Positions 44,752 to 53,228 of a DNA stretch of 64,000 nt are shown here, one piece after another. Each line of letters opens with the position of its first letter. The stretch's first letter is position 1. A program made the translations under genes and the position numbers. The notes beneath the pieces are model-generated. The model did no database searches. It was given only the letters and a program-made list of their open reading frames with translations, and was not told the origin of the DNA. Source of the DNA: Campylobacterota bacterium (GTDB taxonomy: Bacteria > Campylobacterota > Campylobacteria > Campylobacterales > Sulfurovaceae); NCBI GenBank assembly GCA_003252535.1, contig QKDN01000036.1, forward strand, positions 1-64,000. The letters are read 5' to 3'.

Positions 44752-44820
44752 GTCATTCCCGTGAAAACGGGAATCCACTGTTCTGTACGATGAGATCCCC
44801 GAGTCAAGCCCGAGGATGAC
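44752..44820 (+). repeat. composite palindromic repeat, copy 1
   Basis: Half A is GTCATTCCCGTGAAAACGGG plus AATCC (44752-44776), a TTCCCGT/ACGGGAA hairpin. Half B is GATCCCCGAGTCAAGCCCGA plus GGATGAC (44794-44820). The two are separated by 17 bp. The same A-spacer-B order occurs at 47182 and 47260. It fills the dnaX-glnS gap. Confidence 0.85.
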
Positions 44821-44908
44821 ACGGTTACCTTCCTGCAAAGATACGCTATAAGCACTAATTGGATAAAATACCCCTCTTAATAAACGACATAACAACAAGG
44901 TCAGATAG

Positions 44909-47170
44909 ATGAGCGAGCACAAAGATTTTTTACGCACCATAGTCGAAGAGGACTTGAAGTCCGGCAAATACAAAGAGGTGGTCACGAGGTTCCCTCCCGA
45001 GCCCAACGGCTTCCCCCACATCGGGCACGCCAAATCGATCTGTATCAACTTCGGTATCGCCAATGATTACCACGGACACTGCAACCTCAGGATGGACGAC
45101 ACCAACCCCACCACCGAAGATACGAAATATGTCGAAGCGCTCAAAGATGCCGTCGAGTGGCTCGGCTTCAGGTGGGATGCCGATGTCCGCTACACCTCCG
45201 ACTACTTCCCCAATCTCTACGAATACGCCGTGCAGCTCGTCCGGATGGGCAAAGCCTATGTCGACAGCCTCACCGAAGAGGAGATACGCGAATACCGCGG
45301 GACGGTCACGGAGCCCGGCAGACGCAGCAAGTACGCCGAGCGCAGCGTGGAGGAGAACCTCGACCTGCTGGAGCGGATGAAAAAGGGTGAGTTCAAAGAC
45401 GGCGAGCATATCCTCAGAGCGAAGATCGACATGAGCGCGTCCAATATGAAGATGCGCGACCCCCTCCTCTACCGTATCCGCAACACCGATCACTACCGCA
45501 CGGGCGACGAGTGGCATATCTACCCGATGTACGACTTCGCCCACTGCCTCTCCGACTACATCGAGGGGATCACCCATTCCATCTGTACCCTCGAGTTCGA
45601 GAACAACCGCGAGCTCTACGACTGGATACTCGACACCCTCGGTCTGAAGGTCGACCGTCCCTACCAGCACGAGTTTGCCAGGCTCGGTATCAACTACACC
45701 GTCATGAGCAAGCGGAAGCTCCTCGAACTCGTCAACGGCGGCTATGTGAGCGGCTGGGACGACCCCCGTATGCCGACCATCGCAGGATACAGACGACGAG
45801 GCTACACCCCCGAGTCGATCATCAATTTCTGTGACACGATCGGTATCGCCAAAGCCAACTCCACCGTCGATGTGGCACAGCTCGAGTTCGCCATCCGCGA
45901 CGATCTCAATACCAAAGTCCCCCGCGTCATGTGCGTCCTCGACCCGCTCAAGGTGACGATCGTCAACTACGAGGGGAGCGAAGAGCTCGACGCCTCCTAC
46001 TACCCCGAGGATGTCCCCAAAGAGGGTTCGAGAAAGCTCCCTTTCTCACGCGAGATATACATCGACCGCGAGGACTTCAGCGAGCATCCCCCCGCAGGCT
46101 ACTACCGCCTCACCCCCGACCAGCCCGTCAGGCTCAAACACGCCTATATCATCAGCTGCAAAGAGGTGATCAAAGACGCCGAGGGGAATATCACGGAGAT
46201 CAAAGCCGAGTACTACCCAGACTCCAAGAGCGGCATGGACACCAGCGGTATCAAGGTCAAGAGCGCGATCCAGTGGGTCGATGCGGCGACCGCCAAAAAG
46301 GTCGAAGTGAGACTCTACGACAGACTCTACAGGAACGAGATGCCCGAAGGGCTCGAAGACCTCAACCCCAACTCGCTCAAAGTGATCGAGGGTGCCCTCA
46401 TCGAGCCTGCGGTGATCACCGAGAAGCCCGATGTACGATTCCAGTTCGAGAGGGAGGGGTACTTCTTCGCCGACCCGGTCGACTACACCGATGCTCATCC
46501 GGTCTTCAACAAGATCGTCGGGCTCAAGGACTCATGGGCGAAGAAGCAGGACTCCGGCAAACCGGCACAGATAGCCCCTGCAAAGCCTGAGAAAAAGGTA
46601 CAGATCGACGGCGAAGTAGCCCCTATGAGCGAAGCACAGCAGGCGCTCTTCGACAGATACACAGGCGAACTGAAACTAAACTCTGAGGTTGCCAATACCC
46701 TCGCCCGTGACGCAAAACTCTCGTCATTCTACGAGGAGGCTCTCACGACACATAGCAGCCCGGTAGCCCTCGCCAATATCATCGCCAACGAAGTAGCCAG
46801 AGAGCTCAAAGAGCAGGAGATCAGTGAGCTGAAGTTCAATGCCGCCCAGATCGCTGCACTGGTCAAGATGATAGATGAGGGGACGATCTCGACGAAGATC
46901 GCCAAACAGGTGTTCGAGGAGATGGTGCAGAGCGGAGAAGCGCCGTCACAGATCGTCGAGGCAAAAGGGCTCGTACAGATCAGCGACCCTGCGCAGATCA
47001 ACCCGATCATCGACGAAGTGATCGCAAAGAACCCCGACAATGTCGCCAAGTACAAGGATGGCAACACCAAGCTCTTCGGCTTCTTCGTCGGTCAGGTGCT
47101 CAAAGCCACAGGCGGCAAAGCCAACCCGCAGGTGGTCAACGAACTGGTAGAGCAGAAGCTGAACCAGTAA
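44909..47170 (+). CDS. glnS: glutaminyl-tRNA synthetase with C-terminal YqeY domain
   Basis: 753 residues. The class I synthetase part has the HIGH box PPEPNGFPHIGHAKSIC and the KMSKS-like VMSKRKL, the GlnRS type LRMDDTNPTTEDTKYVEA and the tRNA-binding beta-barrels to about 560. A GatB/YqeY-type helical domain follows (about 570-753, for example FNAAQIAALVKMIDEGTIS). It charges tRNA-Gln directly. The YqeY appendix is known from Deinococcus GlnRS, where it helps tRNA binding. Many Campylobacterota lack GlnRS and use a GatCAB route, so the gene may be acquired. Its GC content does not differ from its neighbours. Confidence 0.92.
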   Translation: MSEHKDFLRTIVEEDLKSGKYKEVVTRFPPEPNGFPHIGHAKSICINFGIANDYHGHCNLRMDDTNPTTEDTKYVEALKDAVEWLGFRWDADVRYTSDYFPNLYEYAVQLVRMGKAYVDSLTEEEIREYRGTVTEPGRRSKYAERSVEENLDLLERMKKGEFKDGEHILRAKIDMSASNMKMRDPLLYRIRNTDHYRTGDEWHIYPMYDFAHCLSDYIEGITHSICTLEFENNRELYDWILDTLGLKVDRPYQHEFARLGINYTVMSKRKLLELVNGGYVSGWDDPRMPTIAGYRRRGYTPESIINFCDTIGIAKANSTVDVAQLEFAIRDDLNTKVPRVMCVLDPLKVTIVNYEGSEELDASYYPEDVPKEGSRKLPFSREIYIDREDFSEHPPAGYYRLTPDQPVRLKHAYIISCKEVIKDAEGNITEIKAEYYPDSKSGMDTSGIKVKSAIQWVDAATAKKVEVRLYDRLYRNEMPEGLEDLNPNSLKVIEGALIEPAVITEKPDVRFQFEREGYFFADPVDYTDAHPVFNKIVGLKDSWAKKQDSGKPAQIAPAKPEKKVQIDGEVAPMSEAQQALFDRYTGELKLNSEVANTLARDAKLSSFYEEALTTHSSPVALANIIANEVARELKEQEISELKFNAAQIAALVKMIDEGTISTKIAKQVFEEMVQSGEAPSQIVEAKGLVQISDPAQINPIIDEVIAKNPDNVAKYKDGNTKLFGFFVGQVLKATGGKANPQVVNELVEQKLNQ

Positions 47171-47181
47171 CGCTCGATGCT

Positions 47182-47252
47182 GTCATTCCCGACCTGATCG
47201 GGAATCTCCATGAACAGCAGCAGTCGGTGATCCCCGCTTTCGCGAGGATGAC
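47182..47252 (+). repeat. composite palindromic repeat, copy 2
   Basis: Half A is GTCATTCCCGACCTGATCGGG plus AATC, half B is GATCCCCGCTTTCGCGAGGATGAC without the full loop match. The hairpin stems are kept (TTCCCGA/TCGGGAA and CCCGC/GCGAGG) while loops differ from copies 1 and 3. It starts 11 bp after the glnS stop. Confidence 0.8.
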
Positions 47253-47259
47253 AAAGAGT

Positions 47260-47329
47260 GTCATTCCCGTGAAAACGGGAATCCCCATTTCCTACACGAC
47301 AAGATCCCCGGATCAAGCCCGAGGATGAC
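47260..47329 (+). repeat. composite palindromic repeat, copy 3
   Basis: GTCATTCCCGTGAAAACGGG is identical to copy 1, and half B is GATCCCCGGATCAAGCCCGA plus GGATGAC, with only two differences from copy 1. It follows copy 2 after 7 bp and ends 12 bp before the thioredoxin stop codon, so the pair may act as the transcription end for both convergent genes. Confidence 0.85.
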
Positions 47330-47340
47330 GCAATGTCTTC

Positions 47341-47700
47341 CTACTCCTGCGCCTCTATCTCTGCGCGAACCTTATCCATATCCAGCGCCTTCACCTGTCC
47401 CATGAGATCGCTCAGAGCTTCTTCGGGCAGGAGACCCGCTTCCAGGAAGACAACGATCTGCTCTTTCATGATCATGGTCGTCGGGATGGAGCGTATCTGG
47501 AAGTGATTTGCCAGAGCCTGCTCCTCTTCCGTATTGACCTTCGCGAAACAGATATCGGGGAATTTCTCCGATGTCTTTTCGAAGATAGGGCCGAAAGATT
47601 TGCACGGCCCGCACCACGGCGCCCAGAAATCGACGATCACGATGTCGTTCTCCGTAATGGTCTGCTCAAAGTTCTCTGCTGTCACTGCAATTGTTGCCAT
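47341..47700 (-). CDS. thioredoxin
   Basis: 119 residues with the active site FWAPWCGPCKSF and cis-proline loop RSIPTTMIM. The charged C-terminal end (KVRAEIEAQE) is slightly longer than standard thioredoxin. It is a cytoplasmic disulfide reductase. No thioredoxin reductase is next to it. The gene converges with glnS across two repeat copies. Confidence 0.9.
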   Translation of the reverse strand: MATIAVTAENFEQTITENDIVIVDFWAPWCGPCKSFGPIFEKTSEKFPDICFAKVNTEEEQALANHFQIRSIPTTMIMKEQIVVFLEAGLLPEEALSDLMGQVKALDMDKVRAEIEAQE

Positions 47701-47774
47701 AATATATCCTTACTGTTTTTATTGGATACCATTATGACATAATAGATTGAAGGTGGCATGAGGTGGGGAAGTGA

Positions 47775-48122
47775 TTAAGAACCCTGAGTGTTTATCTTGA
47801 TGATCTTTTGTAACAGAATCTCTTCGACATTCTGTCTTGAGTCAATGATCGCCATCAGATAGACCGTATCTCTGTCGACTTTGTAGATGATCCTCCAGGG
47901 TGCGGCTATGATCTCCCTGTAAAGGGTGATACCCTCTCGCTGAAGTTCAGGTACGACCCTTCCTTTCATAGGAAAAAAATTACTCGACTGCGCTTTCTCC
48001 CTGATCTTGCGATACACGCTTTTGGCATTATCCTGACTGTCTCTTTTGATATATGCTACGATATCGACCAGATCATTTTTCGCACTGGTCGTCCATTCGA
48101 TCCTGTATATTTTGCTGTTCAT
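47775..48122 (-). CDS. RelE/ParE-family toxin
   Basis: 115 residues of the RelE/ParE fold: IYRIEWTTSAKNDLVDIVAY at the N-terminus and LYREIIAAPWRIIYKVDRDT, ending with a hydrophobic strand (VYLMAIIDSRQNVEEIL). Toxins of this family cut mRNA on the ribosome or inhibit gyrase; which applies here is not clear. The start lies 50 bp inside the antitoxin gene in another frame, so the two are translated from one message. Confidence 0.85.
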   Translation of the reverse strand: MNSKIYRIEWTTSAKNDLVDIVAYIKRDSQDNAKSVYRKIREKAQSSNFFPMKGRVVPELQREGITLYREIIAAPWRIIYKVDRDTVYLMAIIDSRQNVEEILLQKIIKINTQGS

Positions 48123-48390
48123 TGTCGAACAGTTTTTCTACGGTTGCGAACACATCCTCTTCACTATGAAGATTACCGTTTTTGATATCCTCTTCGGCGA
48201 ACGACAACAGCTTCAACAGCGTGATAGCATTTTTCATCTCTTCATAACTTTTCGGATCCTGAACGATCGCCCGTACTTCTCCATTTTGCGTGATGATCAT
48301 GGGTCTGTGGGTTTCATTGATCTGTTTCAGCACATCCGCAGTTCTGCTTTTGAGATAGCTGACAGGCTTTATATCTTCGGTCAATTGCAT
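48073..48390 (-). CDS. Phd/YefM-family antitoxin
   Basis: 105 residues. The N-terminal DNA-binding fold has PVSYLKSRTADVLKQINETH and MIITQNGEVRAIVQDPKSY, typical of Phd/YefM antitoxins. The C-terminal part (about 65-105) is acidic and should wrap the toxin. It represses its own operon in the family. It overlaps the downstream toxin by 50 bp. The pair sits in an AT-richer segment between a thioredoxin gene and a repeat element. Confidence 0.87.
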   Translation of the reverse strand: MQLTEDIKPVSYLKSRTADVLKQINETHRPMIITQNGEVRAIVQDPKSYEEMKNAITLLKLLSFAEEDIKNGNLHSEEDVFATVEKLFDNEQQNIQDRMDDQCEK

Positions 48391-48746
48391 AACGGGCTCC
48401 TTTGGTCTGAATATAGTACCTTATTTAGACTTGTTTTGCAAGTGTGTTGTGGAGCATATATGAGAACTATGCGGTCAAATCTGCATAGATTGCGTAATTA
48501 AGTAAAATCCGTAGGAGTTCCACCTCGGGAGAGGATGGAACCAGAGGTGGGACGAGTTAAGGTGAAAAGTCGGAGACTTTAATCCCGAAAAAGTGAATAT
48601 CAGATACTAAGAAAGAGTGTTTGTCCACATATATAGCTTCTATTTGGCGTAGCTAAAGCCAACGATTCCTATAAGGCATAAGTTCTTGCATAATCTCCCA
48701 CTTACACAACGAGCGAAAAAAGTATGCAATCATTAGTATTGGCTAT
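48391..48746. other. non-coding AT-rich region with a hairpin-rich element
   Basis: These 356 bp have no convincing gene. The first ~60 bp form the promoter side of the antitoxin operon. From 48513 the sequence holds CCACCTC paired with GAGGTGG across about 20 bases, and then the two-core repeat listed separately (48568-48664). The remainder up to 48746 is plain AT-rich DNA before the orphan gene's stop. Confidence 0.5.
48568..48664 (-). repeat. two-core hairpin element, copy 1
   Basis: On the minus strand core 1 is CGTTGGCTTTAGCTACGCC (48664-48646) and core 2 is TTTTTCGGGATTAAAGTCTC plus CGACT (48593-48568). The second copy at 58391-58483 matches at 16 of 19 and 24 of 26 positions, with a similar gap of about 50 bp. 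Core 1 is a GGCTTTAGCC-type palindrome, and core 2 pairs GACTTTA-like arms. This resembles the hairpin ends of IS200/IS605-type elements, but no transposase is present. Confidence 0.65.
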
Positions 48747-50054
48747 TTAACTATTCAAACTCTTATAGAAAATTTCTATCTCATCTTTGACAATTTGTTT
48801 TCCGAATGTACGGGTTATTAAGTCTTTCAAAGTTGAGTCCATTTCTCTTTGCTTTTGTAAAGTAACTAAAAAAGCAACTTTGTGTAAAATATTCTTATTA
48901 TGAAAATAGTCAGAAAGTGTTGCACTTTTACCTATAAAATATTTGCCAGCTGAAATCCCTGCACCTAATAGATTTCCAGTAGCTAATTTTTCAATGTCTA
49001 CAGCTCCTAGTATAGACGATGTTTTATGCACTAGCCGATTTTCACCAAGTCCATACAATTTTTCTAATTCATTATTCAATTGTATTTTTGCATTAATAAG
49101 CTCATTTTCAGCTTCTAATTGCTCACTAAATTTTCCAGATTTTACTGCTATAACTAATTTTGAAATCCAATTCCTATATCTTTTTGCCTCTCTCGTATTC
49201 CTAATTTTCATTGCATTTTCAATAATTTCAGACGCACTATTACTTCCACTTAATACAATATTAAGTATTAATGGACATTGAGTATCAATATGTGAAAATG
49301 CTCCTAAAGAAGAAAGCATAGAATTATCTATGCGCCTTGTGATTACCTGTTCAGCTGAAGACTCTATTGTTTTTAGCAAACTAGTTGCTAGTCCCATTGC
49401 TTCTTTATTGAGCTTTGAAAGTTTACTTGATACAAACTTTTTTCTATGCGAGTGGGGGTGATATGCTATTGGATTGTTCGGATCAATCGATGTAATCTCT
49501 AATGCAACATTAGTGCGAAGTAAATATTGCGCCAAATGTCTATGTCTGTCATCATTAATTTCAATGCCAGTATTTAATGAATTAACATAATCCTTGCTAT
49601 TGTTATCTGTTTCAAATACTGCACCAGAGTATGTTTTAAGAAATTCTTTTGGGCTTTTCTGCACTTCTTCTTTCCAATTGTTTATTAGTGCATTTGCAGC
49701 TTTAATCTCTTTTTTACTATATCTTGAAATGATTGGCAACCCATGGCTATTGAGATCGGTCGTACTACTTACAAGAGCTTTAATGAAAACATTTTGTAAG
49801 CCATTATTTCCATCTGTTTTAATAGGATATTGTGAACATACTTTGTGTTTTTCAAATAATATATCGGACACATCTGGGCACCAAGACACCGTGGGAGCTA
49901 AAATCACTTGATCTGTAAATATCAAACACTCTAAAAAATTTGTTAGGTTATAAAGTACCGATGCATTAATATCTTTCCCCCCAATTGCAGACTTAAAGGA
50001 AAAATATGTTGAATTATCAATAAGGAAAGGAAGTGATTTTTTTTGGGTAAACAT
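48747..50054 (-). CDS. AT-rich orphan protein of unknown function
   Basis: 435 residues, soluble, with no signal peptide and no strong membrane helix. It is rich in Asn, Lys, Ile and Ser and has a probable coiled or helical stretch (KSGKFSEQLEAENELINAKI, about 300-330). A short Gly/Ala patch (TGNLLGAGISAGKYFIG) follows. No catalytic motif or known fold was recognised. The codon use is far more AT-rich than the leuS and glnS neighbours, and it lies beside a TA pair and hairpin repeats, so it is probably recently acquired. The start ATG at 50054 has AAGGAT about 10 bp upstream. Confidence 0.7.
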   Translation of the reverse strand: MFTQKKSLPFLIDNSTYFSFKSAIGGKDINASVLYNLTNFLECLIFTDQVILAPTVSWCPDVSDILFEKHKVCSQYPIKTDGNNGLQNVFIKALVSSTTDLNSHGLPIISRYSKKEIKAANALINNWKEEVQKSPKEFLKTYSGAVFETDNNSKDYVNSLNTGIEINDDRHRHLAQYLLRTNVALEITSIDPNNPIAYHPHSHRKKFVSSKLSKLNKEAMGLATSLLKTIESSAEQVITRRIDNSMLSSLGAFSHIDTQCPLILNIVLSGSNSASEIIENAMKIRNTREAKRYRNWISKLVIAVKSGKFSEQLEAENELINAKIQLNNELEKLYGLGENRLVHKTSSILGAVDIEKLATGNLLGAGISAGKYFIGKSATLSDYFHNKNILHKVAFLVTLQKQREMDSTLKDLITRTFGKQIVKDEIEIFYKSLNS

Positions 50055-50080
50055 AATGCTTTCTATCCTTAATTACAACT

Positions 50081-50115
50081 CGTTCCCCATTCTCACGACT
50101 CTGCTGTGGGAATGA
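50081..50115. repeat. CGTTCCC-type palindrome
   Basis: CGTTCCCCATTCTCACGACT then CTGCTGTGGGAATGAC forms an imperfect hairpin in which TTCCCCATTCTCAC faces GTGGGAATGA. It resembles the widespread CGTTCCCACGC...GCGTGGGAATG repeats of proteobacteria. It lies in the leader between the orphan gene and leuS. Confidence 0.5.
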
Positions 50116-50263
50116 CTATGAAACTTATACTAATACAATAATATAACTATCCTGATACCTCACTTACTATAATAATGCGTGCGAGAGTGATAGCAAATCC
50201 ACAAAAACTCCCCCTAACCCCCCATTGGATATAATCGCGTAATTATTTACAGTTGGAGTTATG

Positions 50264-52708
50264 ATGAGTTACAAGCCTAGCGAAATAGAGAAGAAGTGGC
50301 AGAAGATCTGGGATGACGAGGGGGCGTTCGAGCCCTCCAGCGAGAAGAACGATCCCAAGAAATATATCCTGAGCATGTTCCCGTACCCGAGCGGGCGCAT
50401 CCACATGGGGCATGTGCGCAACTACGCCATCGGCGACGCGATCGCCCGCTACTACCGCAAGCAGAACTTCAATGTCCTCCACCCCATCGGCTGGGATGCT
50501 TTCGGTATGCCCGCCGAGAACGCCGCGATCAAGCACAAGCTCCACCCCAAGAAGTGGACCTACGAGAATATCGACTATATGCGCCACGAGCTCAGCACGC
50601 TCGGTTTCTCGTTCTCCCGCACGCGCGAGTTCGCCACCTGCGACCAGCTCTATACCAGGTGGGAGCAGGAGTTCATCATCAGGATGCACGAGACAGGGCT
50701 CCTCTACCGCGAATCGACCAAGGTCAACTGGTGCGAGCCGTGCCACACCGTCCTCGCCAACGAGCAGGTCGAAGAGGGGTGCTGCTGGAGATGCGGCAAT
50801 GAAGTAGCGCAGAAGGAGATGCCGGGCTACTACATCGATATCGTCAAGTACGCCGACGAGCTCCTCAGCGATCTCAAAACGCTCGAAGGGAAATGGCCCA
50901 ACCAGGTTCTCACGATGCAGGGGAACTGGATCGGGAAGTCGCAGGGGCTTGAGTTCACATTCGAGCTCAGCGCGGAGAGCAAAGCGAAGCTGGACGGCAA
51001 GTTCGACCGCTACAGCGTCTTCACCACCCGCCCCGACACCATCTACGGCGTGAGCTACTCCGCCCTCGCTCCCGAGCACCCGATCACCAAGTACCTCATC
51101 GAGCACGGTCTCATCGACGCTGATGTAGCGGCGAAGATCACAGCGATGGCGAACATGACCGAGAGAGAAAGAGCCCAGGCGGACAAAGAAGGATACCCAC
51201 TCGGCATCTCTGTCATCCACCCGCTCACCAACGAAGAGGTGCCTGTCTGGACAGCCAACTTCGTCCTCGCATCCTACGGCGGCGGCGCGGTCATGGCCGT
51301 CCCTGCCCACGACGAGAGGGACTACGAGTTCGCGAGCAAGTATAGTTTGCCTGTCAAGAGGGTCATCAGCGGCGGCGAAGAGCTCCCGTACACAGGCGCG
51401 GGTGAACTGATCGAGTCTGCCGCATTCTGCGGGCTCGCCAACTTCAAGGCAAAGGCGAAGATCATCTCGATGTTCGAGGACAGCGGCTTCGGGAAAGGGA
51501 CGACCAACTTCAAGCTCCGCAACTGGGGTGTGAGCCGCCAGAGATACTGGGGCGCACCTATCCCGTTCGTCCACTGCGGCCACTGCGGGCTCGTCCCCGA
51601 GAAGATCGAGAACCTCCCGATCGCACTCCCCGATGATGTAGAGATCACTGGCGAGGGGAACCCGCTCGACAGCCACCCGACATGGAAACACTGTAGCTGT
51701 CCCAAATGCGGCGCGGAGGCGGTGCGCGAGACCGACACTCTCGATACCTTCGTCCAGTCGAGCTGGTACCAGCTCCGCTACGCCACCGACCCTGCCAAAT
51801 GGGAGAGCACGGGGATCGACAAAGAGGATGCAGCCTACTGGATGGGCGTCGACCAGTATATCGGCGGTATCGAACATGCGATCCTCCACCTCCTCTACGC
51901 GAGATTCTTCACCAAGGTGCTCAGAGACCTCGGCTACTGCGATATCGACGAGCCGTTCACCAACCTCCTCACCCAGGGGATGGTGCTCAAAGACGGCGCG
52001 AAGATGTCCAAGTCCAAAGGGAACACCGTAGACCCCGACGAGCTCGTGGCCAAATACGGCGCCGATACGGCGAGACTCTTCATCCTCTTCGCCGCGCCGC
52101 CGCAAAAAGAGCTCGAGTGGAACGACAGCGCCGTCGAGGGTGGGTTCAGGTTCATCCGCAAGCTCTACGACCGCAAGGAGAAGGTGACCGCATCGACGAT
52201 GCCTGCCATCGACCACGCATCACTCCCCGGCGAGGCCAAAGAGGCCCGCGCCAAGGTCTACGAAGCGCTGCGCAAGTCCGAGGATGTCTACACCAGGACC
52301 TTTGCCTTCAACACCCTCATCGCAGCGTGTATGGAAGCCCTCAACGCCCTCGACAAGCAGCAGGACTCGGAGGTCTGGAGCGAAGGTATCTATATCCTCC
52401 TCCACCTCCTCGAACCGATCATCCCCCATGTCGCGAGCGAAATGAGCGCCGAGCTCTTCGACCGCGCCAACCTCAAAGGGAAGATCGAAATACTCGAAGA
52501 GGTCTTCGTCCAGGACTCCATCTCCTACGCCCTCACCATCAATGGCAAGAAGCGCACCGAGATCGAGATCCCTGCCGCCTACAGCAACGACGAGATACTC
52601 GCCGCAGCCAAAGAGGCAGGTGCAAAATGGCTTGAGGGGATGGAGATCATCAAAGAGATCGTCGTCCCCGGCAAGCTCGTCAACCTCGTAGCAAAACCGG
52701 CAAAGTAG
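50264..52708 (+). CDS. leuS: leucyl-tRNA synthetase
   Basis: 814 residues. The HIGH box is [18 protein letters not shown], the KMSKS box is [15 protein letters not shown], and an editing (CP1) domain lies between, with a zinc-type insert starting [19 protein letters not shown]. It charges leucine in the cytoplasm. Two tandem ATGs occur at 50261 and 50264; GGAG is 5 bp before the second, so I use that. It leads the leuS-lptE-folC operon, an order also known from E. coli for leuS-lptE. Confidence 0.96.
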   Translation: MSYKPSEIEKKWQKIWDDEGAFEPSSEKNDPKKYILSMFPYPSGRIHMGHVRNYAIGDAIARYYRKQNFNVLHPIGWDAFGMPAENAAIKHKLHPKKWTYENIDYMRHELSTLGFSFSRTREFATCDQLYTRWEQEFIIRMHETGLLYRESTKVNWCEPCHTVLANEQVEEGCCWRCGNEVAQKEMPGYYIDIVKYADELLSDLKTLEGKWPNQVLTMQGNWIGKSQGLEFTFELSAESKAKLDGKFDRYSVFTTRPDTIYGVSYSALAPEHPITKYLIEHGLIDADVAAKITAMANMTERERAQADKEGYPLGISVIHPLTNEEVPVWTANFVLASYGGGAVMAVPAHDERDYEFASKYSLPVKRVISGGEELPYTGAGELIESAAFCGLANFKAKAKIISMFEDSGFGKGTTNFKLRNWGVSRQRYWGAPIPFVHCGHCGLVPEKIENLPIALPDDVEITGEGNPLDSHPTWKHCSCPKCGAEAVRETDTLDTFVQSSWYQLRYATDPAKWESTGIDKEDAAYWMGVDQYIGGIEHAILHLLYARFFTKVLRDLGYCDIDEPFTNLLTQGMVLKDGAKMSKSKGNTVDPDELVAKYGADTARLFILFAAPPQKELEWNDSAVEGGFRFIRKLYDRKEKVTASTMPAIDHASLPGEAKEARAKVYEALRKSEDVYTRTFAFNTLIAACMEALNALDKQQDSEVWSEGIYILLHLLEPIIPHVASEMSAELFDRANLKGKIEILEEVFVQDSISYALTINGKKRTEIEIPAAYSNDEILAAAKEAGAKWLEGMEIIKEIVVPGKLVNLVAKPAK

Positions 52709-52712
52709 TCCC

Positions 52713-53228
52713 ATGAGAGCGTTCAGGGTCTGGTCCCTCATCCTGCTGCTGGGTCTGATGGCGGGCTGCGGCTACAAGCCCTCGGCGCACTATATCAAGA
52801 ATCTCTTCGATGACGATATCTACGTGGAGGTAAAGGTCTCCTCCAAAGAGCCCGAGAACGCCACCTATCTCAAGGACGACCTCCACCGTATGATCATCCG
52901 CCGTTTCAAGGGGAATGTCACCGACAAAGCAAACGCGAGGAACAGGATCACAGCTTCTTACAACGCTACCCGTTTCGATCCCTCAGGGTATGACAAGAAT
53001 GGCTATGTTACCCGCTACAAGGTCACTGTCGTGATCAACTTTACCCTTGTCACATCCAAAGGTGTGATACGCAAAACGATATCCGCCTACAAAGAGCAGG
53101 ATATCAGCGGCAGCTCGCAGTTCATCTCGGCGGTCAGGGTAGAAGCTATACGGGGCGGTATGGAGCGGGCGCTCGACGAGTTCCTCTCCTATGTCAGTGC
53201 CCAGGGTGCGCTGAACGCCGCCCAATGA
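52713..53228 (+). CDS. lptE: LptE-like LPS assembly lipoprotein
   Basis: 171 residues with a lipoprotein signal (LLLGLMAGCGY, lipobox Cys at about 19) and a small alpha/beta domain. It continues directly from leuS after 4 bp and overlaps folC by 4 bp. LptE plugs the LptD barrel in the outer membrane and moves LPS to the surface. The sequence itself is divergent, and the call rests on the lipobox, the size and the leuS-lptE gene order. Confidence 0.75.
   Translation: MRAFRVWSLILLLGLMAGCGYKPSAHYIKNLFDDDIYVEVKVSSKEPENATYLKDDLHRMIIRRFKGNVTDKANARNRITASYNATRFDPSGYDKNGYVTRYKVTVVINFTLVTSKGVIRKTISAYKEQDISGSSQFISAVRVEAIRGGMERALDEFLSYVSAQGALNAAQ

Noticed and set aside
44752-47329. CRISPR array from repeated units around glnS
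   Set aside because: Only three copies, spaced unevenly and split by a 2.3-kb gene; each unit is a pair of palindromes, and no cas genes are present.
50243-52216. 657-codon frame opposite leuS
   Set aside because: Shadow of leuS; no ribosome binding site or recognisable domain.
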